From assembly GCA_023525715.1 (NCBI GenBank), contig CM042011.1:1302001-1366000 (forward strand): a DNA stretch of 64,000 nt. Reading direction: 5' to 3'. This DNA is from Cichorium intybus (Eukaryota; Streptophyta; Magnoliopsida; Asterales; Asteraceae). A program made the translations under genes and the position numbers. Below the pieces are notes generated by a model. The model was not told the DNA's origin, did not search any database, and worked only from the letters and a program-made list of their open reading frames with translations. Below are positions 10,830 to 22,122 of this stretch, in pieces. Numbering within the stretch: position 1 is the stretch's first letter; each line of letters opens with the position of its first letter.

Positions 10830-11786
10830 CACTTGAAACACCTATTGATTTTGGTTGTATTTGTCGCCGGTGTGTCCTGTCTTCGAGAATACTCGGGTTT
10901 TGGTGGCCCGAATGTTGAGGTCTTGCTGGGCTGGGGCCCGATAGGTCCTTTGGTTGGGGGCTGGTGGATCAGATCTGGCCCAGCTACTTCTCGAACTTGT
11001 GCCCCTATTTCTCAATTTTAATTGTTTCTCGACTTTTAGGGCAAGGTTACACACATCGTTTAAGGACCAATATTGCTGAAGTTGCACGATATCCGCAATT
11101 TCTGGTTTTAGTGCTCCCAAAAATCGAGCAATAATTTGCTCTTCTTTTTCCTCCGCACCACATCGCATGCGTAGTCTATCGAAATCGGCAATGAAGCCTT
11201 CGACGCTGTTATTTCCCTACGTAACATTGTGATATACCAAGAAGGATTCTTGGATGTGATTTAAAGGCAGAAACTTATCACTCAAAACTTTCTTCGTTTT
11301 CTGCCAAGTTTCAATCTTAGATTTCCCATCCTGTATTTGCTTCTTTTTGTTGTATTCCTACCATAATGAGGCGTATTTACGTAACTTAATGACAACAAGT
11401 TTTACCTTATAATTATACGGGATGTCTTTCAAGTCGAATACCCGCTCCACTGTATTCAACCACTCGATAAAATCGTCTGGTTGGGCTTGACCATCAAATT
11501 ATGGTATATCGATTTTTACTCCCATGGCGCGAAGAGGGTCGTAATTGTGCTGTTGTTGGGTTCGTTCTCTGCCACCGAAAGGGTTGTAAGGTCTATTATC
11601 TCCAAAGAAACCGATGTCTGACTCCGTTTCTTCACCGCGTTCCTCTTGTTGCAACTCCAAGTCCCGGACTCGTTGTTGTAACCGTGCAATCTCCGCAACA
11701 TCACGTGGATCCCGTGCATTCCCCTTGTTGCCTCGTTCGGCGAATCTACGAGCCTGATACCTCGGTCCTTGTTGATTTACGTCCAT
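10830..11786 (-). pseudogene. gag of the gypsy element, broken
   Basis: The likely start is the ATG at 11786 (MDVNQQGPRYQARR). A coiled, charged segment (IARLQQRVRDLELQQEE) is followed by the capsid region (QPDDFIEWLNTVERVFDLKD, then ALKPEIADIVQLQQYW). There are at least two nonsense codons, a TAA at 11499-11501 after VKIDIP and a TAG near 11220, and the frame shifts before the nucleocapsid. The CCHC zinc knuckle (about 10815-10850, CFKCQGIGHYARDF) has lost its last cysteine to phenylalanine. The family role is capsid formation and RNA packaging. Confidence 0.88.
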
Positions 11787-11804
11787 TGCGATAATGAGCT
11801 CTGA

Positions 11805-11816
11805 GCTCTGATACCA
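11805..11816 (-). promoter_or_regulatory. Primer-binding site, initiator Met tRNA type
   Basis: The minus strand reads TGGTATCAGAGC two bases after the 5' LTR. This is the usual plant initiator-methionine tRNA priming site. Confidence 0.9.
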
Positions 11817-11818
11817 AC

Positions 11819-12113
11819 TGATGCAGTTTCTTATGCAATCAAGTGAAAATCGGAAACTACAAGAATTGCCCAGGAATGTTTCGTTTATTGATAATAAAAA
11901 AAATCTCCCCCTACATGAGATGTGATCGGCTGAATAAATAAACCACAAAAAATCCTCAAAAGTAGCTAACAACCAAAAAGATAAAAACCAAGTCTTTTTA
12001 AAACCAAAACAAGATAAAACAAGATAAATACGAAACTAAATTCCACCAATATCCGGAATGGCATGGGTCCATTCGGCTGGGTCGGGTCTCACTTTTAACT
12101 TGGGTCATCTGCA
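11819..12113 (-). repeat. 5' LTR of the gypsy element
   Basis: In element orientation it starts TGCAGATGACCC and ends ACTGCATCA. It differs from the copy at 7162-7456 by only a handful of substitutions seen by eye, which suggests moderate age. Confidence 0.93.
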
Positions 12114-14529
12114 TAAAAAATATATATAATTTGAGAAATTTTTTAGAATCTTTTTACTACTTTGATTCACATTTATAAAAAAAATTAGAATTTTTTTACT
12201 ACTTTGAATTTACTCTGATTTATAAATGAATTTACTAACATTCAAATGAAAATTTACTCAGATTCACATATCAATATCATATGGTATTATGAATTTACTG
12301 CAGAATGTGAATCTGAATAATTTACTTAAAACTTTTTCATTACTTCAACATTTTAATCATTTATAATGATTTTACTATTATTCACAAGTGAATTCTACTT
12401 ACTTTCACACAAAAAATTATTCGAATTCAAATGTCAATATCATATGGTATTGTGAATATCAACAGTTAACATAGTTCAGATTCACATCTAATTCACATGT
12501 GAATCTCAACTAGCTGAAATTTTGAAGAAAAAAAATTATTTTTTGTATATCAATATGAATGTCTATTTGTAAATAACAAAAAATATAAATTTCTATATAT
12601 TCCGTTTTTTCTCGATAAAAATAAGCTTAAAAATTAAAAAAATGAAAAAAAAAAACAAAGTGAATTTTTTTTGATCCATTACATACACGTTCTCATGATA
12701 TATAATCACCGATAAAACTGACTTTTTGAACTTTTGTGTAATAATAATAATAAAAACTTCCTAATTACATTTAAAACAAAATTAAAAATAGAGGATAGTT
12801 GTCTTTCAATTCAGGTGGCTTTTGTTGGTGTAAAGCCCATCAAGCTCAGTGAACCAATCAACCAACCCACAACAAAAAGATTAAGTTTCACTTAACAGTG
12901 ATACGACAAATTACAAAATAAATAAATAAAAGGAACCAATCCTATAACCAATTAGACTATAAATCCAATAAAAATAACCATAACACATAACAAAAATCAG
13001 CAAGCTAAGCACATTCCAATTTCGTCACCATGTGCAATATCCAACAGAAGAAATACGACAATTGGTGGATATTTTTATTTCAAGTCTCCCCTTTTGTGGG
13101 GGAAAAGAGTGAGAAATTACCTATTGGGGTCCATCGATTAAAAGCTTCCAATCATTTCCATTCCAATGCCAACATGCCATTCCATTCCTAAGTTGCTCTT
13201 ACTCAAGAAAGCACCCAAACATAAAATTCAAAGCCTATGACTATGAGCATATCACCATTCACCACTACCACCATCATATATTATGAATCAAATAAACACA
13301 CATACAAAAGAAAATCAAACTAAAGTGAAAGCAAAATCTAGCCCTAGACGCGTGGTCCTCCCGCATCCGCATAAAAATAAATTAAAACCTTTAATTATGA
13401 GAACCCAAACTTTGCTTTAAAGAAAGACACCCCCCACTACTACCACTCCCAAAACTAATACCTATTAGTGAATTACTTAATGGAACCATTAAAGTAAAAC
13501 ACAATCAGATATCGTATATACAAATATCATGATAAATCTACCAATAGAGACGGGAATAGATGGATCAACCTACATAAAAAAGCAACTAATCTTTGCTGCA
13601 TAAATGGACGAATAAAAGATCCATAAAGTTTTAAAAGATTTTAATGTACGATGCTTCTCGGAGCATCGCTTGTAAGAGAACCAAAAGAAGTGGAATTATG
13701 CATCCCAAAACTTTTGATCTTTTATTATTTTAAAAAAATTTAATACAACCAACAAATTAAGGACTTACACATCTGAACCTAAATAGTGGATATAATATTT
13801 TGGTGGTTCTTTCCAGCAATGGTAATGTGGGGCCCAGGAATCTGCCAGATTAGCAACCACTTCTTACCAAAAAGAGAAAGTAAACCGCATGGACCGCAGC
13901 TCAAATCTTTAAGCCACTAGAACAGTAACATATCTTATCGACTAAACATGCTAAAAAGTTAGTTGATATGATCCGTTATGTTTTTCTGCCATGAAATTTT
14001 GGTTATCTTAGTTTATGTTGTAAAATTTTATTATCGGCTGAATGAGTAAAAACTAAATAAACAAAAGAACTAAAAATCTGGATTCTCCTTTTTTATGGGT
14101 TGGTGCAGACATAATATTATGTTACAGAAATTGTATAAAAGATTTATTAGAACGACAAACAAAAACTGGTGGCAAAATCAAGAACTATTTAAAGGAAGCT
14201 TCATGAGAAGACAAGGAGTTGGTGGGAGTATTTTTTTTCATTACACAAATCATGTTTGTTTTGATGATTGGCAGACAAAAACCCGAATAATATTGTTTCT
14301 TATAATTTCATTTGATTTTGTAAAATTTTACTTTATATAAGTTGGGAGCTGCGTCAATCACCGAAAACTTGAGGAAATGAAGACCGTGTCCCAAAGAGGG
14401 AAGATAGGAGGAAGTGGAAACTTAAAATTAGGATAATGGAACAGTATAATAATGGAACTTATAAGTCCTAGTTAATTGTATTATTTTTATGTGCATTTAA
14501 GTATTTATCTACTTATTTATTCTTAGTAT
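12114..14529. other. AT-rich spacer, no gene seen
   Basis: At 12160-12520 there are several words related to ATTCACATGTGAAT (a full palindrome near 12495, variants near 12385 and 12270). The part from 12780 to 13650 is less AT-biased but has no open frame with recognisable coding. An 81-codon frame at 14095-14340 has no family signature and I treat it as chance. Confidence 0.5.
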
Positions 14530-14985
14530 ATATCTAGTGGACCCGGTCCGGCATGTAAGCCAGGAAGAGAGAGTAGCCAAGGTTATGTTTTGAGTTGTAA
14601 ACTCTTATGGTTGCGGGAGGGAGTTGACAACAGTTGGTCTTTTAATTACAAAAGCAAAATATATGGCTATTGTAGACGCCAGCAAATAGCTCATATGGTT
14701 TGAGAACTTTCTACCAAAGTTGGGCTATGAAACAATGTTCATTGTTGTAACAACCAGAGTGCAATTCATCTTGCAAAGAATATGGTGTCTGTCTCATAAT
14801 AGAATAGAATACATTCAGATGAGATATGAGATATCATTTTATTAGGGGATTGAGAAGTCATGGTATGTTGTTGCTCAAAAGATCATTGGTACCAAGAATC
14901 TTACACATGTTTTTTACACGGTGGGAACAACAACATCGGAGTTGAAGCTTTACAAGGCTTCAACCATTCTTTTAGATGTTTGCAT
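14530..14985 (+). pseudogene. Ty1/copia pol 3' end (RNase H) remnant
   Basis: In several frames the translation matches the end of copia polyproteins: a SQGYVLS-like segment, then ITKAKYMAIVDASK, an FENFLPKLGYET-like segment, a diverged DNQSAIHLAKN-type region, and TKNLTHVF-type and LKLYKASTILLD-type ends. Stops and shifts are frequent. Neither LTR is recognisable nearby. This is a dead fragment. Confidence 0.75.
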
Positions 14986-15753
14986 ATATAGATGGATGCA
15001 TACATAGATATTCTTTCTTGTTTCATGCCTTAAATCAACGAGTGTTGTGTGTTTGATCATTTGGTATTCCCTAACATTATGCAATAAATCATTGTTTTCT
15101 ATTTTGCATTCTATCTATGATTTCATTTTTACTTTGTATTTATTTTCTAAACCAAAATCTTGCTGTATTGGTTATTTATCTCCCTAAACCACAATTATTG
15201 TATGATCTCCTATTATTTTATTTGTGCCGGAACACATAATCAATTCTCGTCTAATTGACATCCGTATCAAACCAATACACGCCAAACACACAACGTTTTA
15301 GGCATCATGTCTTTTCAAGCACAAAAGTGAGCAATAGAACACCACTTGTTTCCCGTTAAATTCACTTTTTGGTTACATGTTTAGCTTATCCTAACCAATT
15401 TGGGAAAATAATAATTGTTGTTCTCGCTAGTTCTTTTTTTTTTTTTTCCTTGTTTTCTCGTTGCCCAATATTTGGATCACTATATCTTTCGTTCAAGAAT
15501 CAATTAAAACTTCAACCTAGAATCCAGACCACTCTCCAAAAATTTATGCAACTTTCTCTTTAGAACATTGAAGGAACACAATCATATTTTGCACCAATAA
15601 TATGTTTACAAATGTCACGCTTGGGACCAAGAAGTATTTCTTATTCAAGTGAAGTCCAAATATCGTTGAAACCATGTCTTCAATACGCGGCATCTTCACA
15701 TGAACAACATATTTATTCTTAAATTGCACCAAAATCAAATAATATCTTCGTGC

Positions 15754-15784
<31 letters not shown>

Positions 15785-15996
15785 GGATTGCTACGAACTA
15801 CAAGACATGAGGAAAGGGAAATTGTTTGATATTCAAATGAAGTACCAAATTGTGTTATTAAAATCTCGCATATAACAAAATACATTTATGAAGAGTTAAA
15901 GTCAAAATTTAGCAACATACCATCACTGGTATTGAACATTTTTATAAATGAAATTTGCATCTTGTATTAATAAAATAAGCTTAAGTTACTAATGAA
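14986..15996. other. Spacer downstream of TOM20 with homopolymer runs
   Basis: There is no gene. It has a T run near 15434-15448 and a 27-base A run at about 15754-15780. The 113-codon minus-strand frame across the A run (15544-15885) has a polyphenylalanine stretch and is not convincing. The TOM20 3' UTR should lie just below 15997. Confidence 0.5.
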
Positions 15997-18284
15997 TTAT
16001 GATTGAGGTGGGGGAACATTGGACTTGGCCATTCCTATCCATGCAACAAGCCCAACAGCAAGAATGACCCACCCAAATATATCATATTTTAAATCACTGT
16101 TTTTGTTATTTGCATTGGCCTACAAGTACAACACATAATGGTCAAATGTTAGGAATTGATGTGAAATAAACAAAATTAAATAAAAAGAAAAATAATAACC
16201 TTAGCATTTGAAGAGGTGGAAGCCCCTCCACCACCTAATGTCTGTTGAGCTTGACCAAGTCCACCATGTTTGTGGATCTCCTTGTGCAACTCGGGTGCCT
16301 GCAAGATTTCGAAAAGATCTACCAGAATTTCTCAAGAAAATTTAAATTACAAAATGATAAAAAATAAATAAGAGATGATCACAAAAAACAACCAAATGGG
16401 TGGGTCCCATTTAACAAATTGACCAACTTTCTGCTCTTTTAACAAAATGACCACCTTACAGGCAAAAGGCTGCAAATAAATTTATAAATTAAATTCGAAA
16501 ACAATCATATTTCACAATTATATTTCAAATTTTGTTTATATTTAGCGAAATGATGACGTCATTTTGCAAAAATAACATCATCATTTCGCAAAACATGAAC
16601 AATTTCGCGATACAATTGCGAAATTATGATATTTTTCGAATTTTTATTTACTTTTAAAGGTTTTTGTGTTAGGGACCATTCATAAAGCAATTTCGCAATC
16701 CACAATTGACATTTGACCCGATTTCAAAAATGATGGTTATTTTTGTGATTGTCCCTCCATTATCTAAAACAAATATAATTTTAATCAATAATGATCAAAA
16801 TTTGTGAAGTAAGTTCAAATTACATAATGTAGAATTAGTAAAAACAAAATAACCTAGAACAATTGATAAGAAACTACAAAGAAAAACAAGTGAACAAATT
16901 TAGTTAAATACCTTAGCACAAGATGCCAACGATTGGAGATAATGTTCATTCCCTGGACACTGAGACAATACATTTCAAAAAAACATTTACAATTAGAATA
17001 TTTTAATTTATGAAACTTGTTATATGTACAAGCAAAAAGAGATAACATAATACCTCTTCTACAGCCTTTTCAAAACATTGAAATGCCTGGTCAAACTTAA
17101 TTTTAGCCTCATCATGATCAGGGGTAAGAAACGCATTAGCAGTGTGAGCATTTCCTAAGCACCACAAAGCCTCATGTTTTGCAGGGTTGATTGTTAATGC
17201 CTCATCCAGTTTTAACACAGCATCTAAATTTTAAATATTAAAGTTTTTAGCGGATTGTTTTTAGTGAGTGAATAAAGGATGAAAAATAAAGACTCCTAAT
17301 ATGAAACTTCAACAGTACCTTTAAGCATCTTCTTTGATTCATTGATATCTCCAAATTGGGATAATTCCAGCAAAGCTCCACCCCATCTTGTTAAATTCTG
17401 TAATAACATAACATTGTCATTTCTTATCTCAATGGTCCCATTTTTTTTAGTTTTTTTTATGAAGAGAAGTATGTGATAAAGGTCACTTGTGGTCATTCTT
17501 TAACAACCGCTATTGTTACATGTTATTAGTTACGTGGTTAATTTTTTGAACTTTAAAAAAAATTATATTTGGTTATTTTACAAGTTCAAATTATAAAGAT
17601 TCTCAGATAAACAGTCAATTATTACTCAGCATCACCTCTAGACTGAAGGTTTAAATGGTCATTTTTCATATTTGATTTGTTCATTCAATGCAGAAAAAGA
17701 AACAGTCTTTGCTTTAGACATTCATATGGTGCTGTGCATTGGTTCATTCAATTGCAATGTACAAAAATGGGAGTCTTGTAGTCATACTACTAATGGGACA
17801 TGGTACAAACATGGGTGCACCACTGCACCTTCCTATGATAGTGCTATTCAGATGGAGATTCACATATGGATTTTGATACATATATAGTACCAATATTCTT
17901 TCTAATTATGTCACTTACTATAAAGTTGGAAGCCATCGTTCTAAATCTAATATAAGTTTTAGAATTTTCATAAAGAAAGAACAACTATAACTATTACTGA
18001 TGGCACAGTCCAAAATCCATTCACTTTGACAATGAATATTCATCTAATTTCAAATATGAGGGTTACGCAGAGATAGTTTCACTAAGGACGAAATCAAATT
18101 CAAATTACAGATAAATTCAATCAATGTCCATAAGTTCAAATATCATCGATTCATAAACAACTGAGAGAGAGAAAAAGAGCCGTACATCTGCGTCGGTGGG
18201 GTTCTTGGCGTATTCTGCTTCGGCAGTAATACGAGCATGCTCAAAGATCATTAGCCTCTCCAAATCATTTTGAGCACCGTCCAT
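15997..18284 (-). CDS. TOM20: Mitochondrial import receptor subunit TOM20 (plant type)
   Basis: Six exons can be joined cleanly with GT-AG introns: 18284-18186, 17397-17319, 17223-17054, 16959-16912, 16298-16200 and 16119-15997, giving 205 aa. The protein starts MDGAQNDLERLMIFEHAR. It has the plant TOM20 core NLTRWGGALLELSQF (about 34-48) and the TPR-like part EALTINPAKHEALWCLGNAH (about 68-87) with FLTPDHDEAK. It ends in a tail anchor, YDIFGWVILAVGLVAWIGMA (about 177-196), then a short PPPQS end. Plant TOM20 binds mitochondrial presequences at the outer membrane as part of the TOM complex and is anchored by its C-terminus. Length and exon phases fit the family. An upstream in-frame TTG is not needed; I chose the ATG at 18284. 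No break is seen. A MITE-like insert sits in the fourth intron. Confidence 0.95.
16375..16757. mobile_element. MITE-like insert in TOM20 intron 4
   Basis: The left end GATCACAAAAAACAACCA (16377) is matched by an inverted right end, GGTTATTTTTGTGATTGTC (about 16735-16753). The interior has repeated TTTCGCAAAA/TTTTGCGAAA words and no coding. Size is about 380 bp. I could not fix the target duplication, so the class is uncertain. Confidence 0.5.
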
Positions 18285-19201
18285 TGTTTCTGGATCCAAA
18301 TCTGATAATTTTATTTCTCTGTCGAACCGTTGAATATCCGCTAGGGTTTATGAAGAAGCGGAACGTAAAGGAGGGTGGGGGGTTATTTGCTTTTTTTTTC
18401 TCGATGTCAAATTATCGATACTCAATTGCCCCGTCCAAAACTCCAAGTAAGACGGCATCCGGCAACATTATTAGTTATCTTTCATTAATGTAAAATAATT
18501 ATGTTTTTAAGGGATAATAAATTAATAATCATAATATCATCTATAGCCGTATAAAGTATTTTTATTTTTTTTAATGTCTCTTATGTTATTTTTTGACCGT
18601 TTAGAAACATGAACGGTCATTTTACAACTTACAAAAATTATTATTGGAAGGTGAATGGAATGTCCATTTGGATTTTTCTGTTTATTAGATATGAAGGTTT
18701 GCATAACATTCAATAATCAAAGTAGATATAAAGCTTAATACATAACTAGATATATTTGACCAGTGATTGAACTCATTAAATTAGATATAAACCAAAAAGA
18801 TGTTCAATGACAACAAAAGTAAAAGAGGGGCATTAGATTGACCCAGAAACTAGTAATCGAACTTAGAAACAAAGAAAAATCAAATAAAAAAAATTTATGA
18901 AACAACTTTCAATCCTAACTGTGTCGTCTAGATCCATGTCGGAAACTAGAAAGTACCACGGTAAATCAAACTCAAATCTCTTCCCTTGTAGATCCAAATC
19001 AGAAACCTAGATCTTTCGTCATCAGATTCTCGCCTCCTGCTGGAACGATGGAAGAAAGAAACAAATGAGGTGTAATGGTGAAATCCTTGATGTTGGAACG
19101 ATATAATAAAGAAATGCAGAACGAAATTCATGACACTCGTTGGAACGACGGAAGAGAGAAAAAAGTAAAGTGCAACCAGTGAAACCCTTGATGCTAGAAT
19201 G
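18285..19201. other. TOM20 upstream region and spacer
   Basis: This should hold the TOM20 promoter and 5' UTR; I cannot point to a convincing TATA box. From about 19035 to 19201 there is an imperfect two-copy repeat (GGAACGA(T/C)GGAAGA(A/G)AGAAA followed by GTGAAA(T/C)CCTTGATG). The copia LTR was inserted at the end of the second copy, after GAATG. Confidence 0.5.
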
Positions 19202-19831
19202 TGTTGGAATACGGAAACATAAAATAACAACGCAACATAAATAATAACAAAATTCGTATTCTACCACGGATCAGAAGAACATGTGTAATTTCGCAACTGT
19301 TAACTAAATTAAGAGGTCAAGTAATAATCTTAAAATGATCAGAAATGTCTAGGATGATTAGAGCCTAAACCAGAACTCTTTTAATATGATTGCATCCAAT
19401 ATAATGATCTAGCACCTGATGAAGTGGAACAGCTCGTTGCTTGAAGAACAAGTAACATTCTTCTAGGGTTTATGAGAGAGATGACAAGTAGAGAAAGAAG
19501 GGAGGATGGGCATGAAATTTCTAGCTTGGAATGGTATAAAATCACCAATCATGATGGGTATTTAATATTTATAATACTCGTCATGCTTATCGTATCCCTT
19601 TTTGGATAAACTTTTAAAATTCAAACTATTGACATTTTGACTTAAGCCCTTTATCCACTTCTAGTTTCTAATTAATACATATTTACTTTGATATACTAAT
19701 AAACTTAGTCTCTCATATTAACTTTCGATCTCTTCTAGCTAAATCATTTATTACGTGTAATCCAAAAGGACCCTACTATATATAGTAATATCACTAACTT
19801 GTTGTAACTATGGGAATGAAACCAAGAGTCT
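19202..19831 (-). repeat. 3' LTR of the nested copia element
   Basis: In element orientation it follows GTGCAAGTGGGAGACTC and ends at CCAACA (19202). It includes ATATATAGTAGGG and a TCTCTCATAAACCCTAG-type leader region. The five bases outside its end are GAATG; the matching duplicate is not in the window. Confidence 0.65.
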
Positions 19832-19846
19832 CCCACTTGCACATAT
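19504..19846. repeat. 343-bp direct duplication, copy 1
   Basis: By eye this copy is identical to 24265-24607. It spans the copia LTR start, the polypurine region and about 15 bases upstream. Copy 1 keeps the natural LTR continuation on its left and meets the Athila/Tat-like element on its right. Confidence 0.93.
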
Positions 19847-21468
19847 GATAGGTGTATTAATATACACCTTTTATCACGTTTAATTACTTCATTTGACATC
19901 ATATTTCGCCAATAAAAGCATGCTATATGCATGTTTTCGTACTAATGTGTTGATTTCGGAGTAATACCATTTGTTTGGATAAAATGGTATGTTTTGCAGG
20001 TATTTTGAGACTTGGAACATTAATTATATATCATTAGGAAGCTGCACGTCAAATTTCAGAAGAAACGGATCACAAACGGAAGAGTTGTGAAATAAACGAC
20101 CCGAAGACAAAACAGTATATTACACGACCGTGTAACTTTAGGCCTAGAAGTTACACGGCCGTGTAACTTTATTTTGCCACGTGGATGCCAAGTAGGCTCA
20201 GGAAGTTGTCCAGAAAGTGTTGCAGAATTACACGGCCGTGTAACTTGGCCGTGTAACTTTAACTGGTGGCCAGATTTACTTTTTCTCCCACTATGAGTTT
20301 TTTATTCCATCTTGTGCTGTCATTCTTTTGGTGGACGACCAGATCCAGATCCCATCTGGATTTGAGGCCATGTGATGAAGGAAATGGGTCTTGAAATGAT
20401 GATGTTTGCCATTGTTCAAATTACCATTTTACCCTTGGTGTGTTAGTATAAATAGATGTGTTTGGTTAGCCTTAGAACCATCCCTTCTTTCCATTATTTT
20501 CTGAACACTCTCTAGATACATTGTATTTGAGTTTGTGTGCAACTTCAAGTGTGGATTATCTTCATTTTGTAAGTTCTTTTATCTTTTACTAGTCATGAGT
20601 GGCTAGTAACTTTATTTTCTGGTTTTGTATTAAGGATTATGATTGTGATTTAATATAAAGTTTGATGTTTGATTTTATATCCTTCTAGTGATATGATTTT
20701 GTGGCTTAACAAATGTTTGGTTTTTACTTATTTCATATTGGCCATTTGATCTCAAGTAATTATCAATCTTGTCATACAAATTATAAAATCCGTAATTGTT
20801 TTATAAAATGTTATTTGTGATAATCATCTTCATTGGTGAAAATCATATCACATGTTTTGACGCTTCAACGCTTGTTTAGGAGTATTGAACATTGTTGGGA
20901 ACATTCACATAAATCATAATGCAATATTTCATTCAAATTCTATGACGATGTATGTGCGAGCTTTCGGCATACACTTGACTAATCTAGATTTGATTAGTAA
21001 GATTAGTCTTAGTTAACGAGCTTCTCTTGACTAAGGTACATTAGGTGAATGGTGTATGTGCGAGCTTTCGGCATACGCAAAGTACCAATTTAGAAAGATT
21101 AAAGTTATAAAACATCATTCTTATTGTTATTTCCAATCATATGACTAAAAATACAAAACCAGAATTTGTCCCCAAATTATAAAATACAAAAGCAATTTTT
21201 CTATATTTTGTCTCAAGTCATTTATACAATCGTGTTCCAACTAAACATCAAAACCCCCCTTTGTTACTATCTTTACAAGTTCAAATCTCGTGAAAATCAA
21301 GGTATAATTCATTAGACCATCGCTCCCTGTGAATCGACCCTACTTGCCATTTATACTACATAGTTAGTATTTATAACAAGTAGTGTAATCACGAAATATT
21401 GGTAAATTAACAAATCATTCCAAAACCATATTTCAACTCTTTTATTTTGTTGGTTACGACACCCAACA
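19846..21468 (+). repeat. 5' LTR of the Athila/Tat-like element
   Basis: 1623 bp, TG...CA ends. It contains three TTACACG(G/A)CCGTGTAA palindromes near 20120-20135, 20150-20167 and 20228-20245, and a twice-used GTATGTGCGAGCTTTCGGCA word (about 20948 and 21054). Confidence 0.85.
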
Positions 21469-21470
21469 AA

Positions 21471-21488
21471 TTGGCGCCGTTGCCGGGG
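21471..21488 (+). promoter_or_regulatory. Primer-binding site, Athila/Tat type
   Basis: TTGGCGCCGTTGCCGGGG lies two bases after the LTR. Family knowledge ties this sequence to priming of Athila/Tat elements by a tRNA other than initiator Met (usually given as Asp). Confidence 0.85.
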
Positions 21489-21624
21489 AGCACGGTATTA
21501 CTAATATTTTATGCCAAGATCTTCACATACAGGTACACCTTTAGAGAGCGAGTAAGAAGTTAAAAAAAAAAACAAAACAAAAAGGGCCATGCGTCGAGCC
21601 AACGACGTTAAACAAGTGCGCTAA

Positions 21625-21640
21625 CCGGGAGGCAACCCGG
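21625..21640 (+). other. Stem-loop word CCGGGAGGCAACCCGG
   Basis: A five-base stem (CCGGG/CCCGG) with loop AGGCAA lies downstream of GACGTTAAACAAGTGCGCTAA. From memory, similar GGGAGGCAACCC words recur in the 3' non-coding parts of plant Athila/Tat elements; a role in RNA folding or packaging is inference. Confidence 0.5.
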
Positions 21641-21784
21641 GGGTATTTTAGTCAATTTTTGAAAGTGTGAATTTTTGTGTTTTTATAATTTTTCTGTGTG
21701 TAACTTTCAATTACCTACGTGAGAAAACGATCGGAACTGAAAACGGACTACCGAGGCTCAAGATACGAAAAATGAAAAAACGGG

Positions 21785-22086
21785 ACAGTGTGTTACACGG
21801 CCCGTGTAACTTTTGCCCTTTAAGTTACACGGCCGTGTAACTTGAAAATTTGGTAAAAAAAAAAAAAAAAAAAATTCGTTTGTAACTTAAAAAAAATCGT
21901 TTTTAAGTTACACGGCCGTGTAACTTTTGGCCCGGCCGTGTAACTTGAAAATATGGTCAAAAAAAAAAAAACAAAAAAAAAAAAAAAAAAATTCGTTTGT
22001 AACTTAAAAAAATCGTTTTTAAGTTACACGGCCGTGTAACTTTTGGCCCGGCCGTGTAACTTGGCCGTGTAACTTGAAAATATGGT

Positions 22087-22120
<34 letters not shown>
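21785..22120. repeat. Array of GTTACACGGCCGTGTAAC palindromes with poly(A) runs
   Basis: Three tandem-like blocks each combine a perfect 18-bp palindrome, GCCCGGCCGTGTAACTT or a close variant, and GAAAATATGGTCAAAA leading into a long A run. The block length is about 110 bp. No coding is present. Confidence 0.85.

Positions 22121-22122
<2 letters not shown>

Larger units (their letters stand above)
7162..12113 (-). mobile_element. Ty3/gypsy LTR retrotransposon, degenerate
   Basis: The 4952-bp element has two nearly identical 295-bp LTRs, and its coding order on the minus strand is gag, protease, reverse transcriptase, RNase H, integrase. The primer-binding site, polypurine tract and TG...CA ends are all in place. 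The coding region has several nonsense codons and frameshifts, so it cannot make its own proteins. Flanks are A-rich (AAAAT on the left, TAAAA on the right) and give no clear target duplication. The integrase order puts it in Ty3/gypsy; the C-terminal tail resembles CRM/Reina-type chromoviruses, but I see no clear chromodomain. Confidence 0.95.

Noticed and set aside
7162..12113. Centromere-specific (CRM) retrotransposon, implying a centromere
   Set aside because: The pol C-terminal tail is only loosely CRM-like, no chromodomain or satellite array is visible, and three ordinary genes lie nearby.
7157..12118. Target-site duplication for the first gypsy element
   Set aside because: Left AAAAT and right TAAAA do not match, and the flanks are too A-rich to judge.
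15544..15885. 113-codon minus-strand frame with polyphenylalanine
   Set aside because: It spans a 27-base A run and has no similarity to a known protein.
18284..18299. Alternative TOM20 start at an upstream TTG, adding five residues
   Set aside because: A non-AUG start is not needed; the ATG at 18284 gives the normal family N-terminus.
18946..19267. Two overlapping minus-strand open frames of 94 and 81 codons
   Set aside because: They cross the copia LTR end and an imperfect repeat; no family signature.
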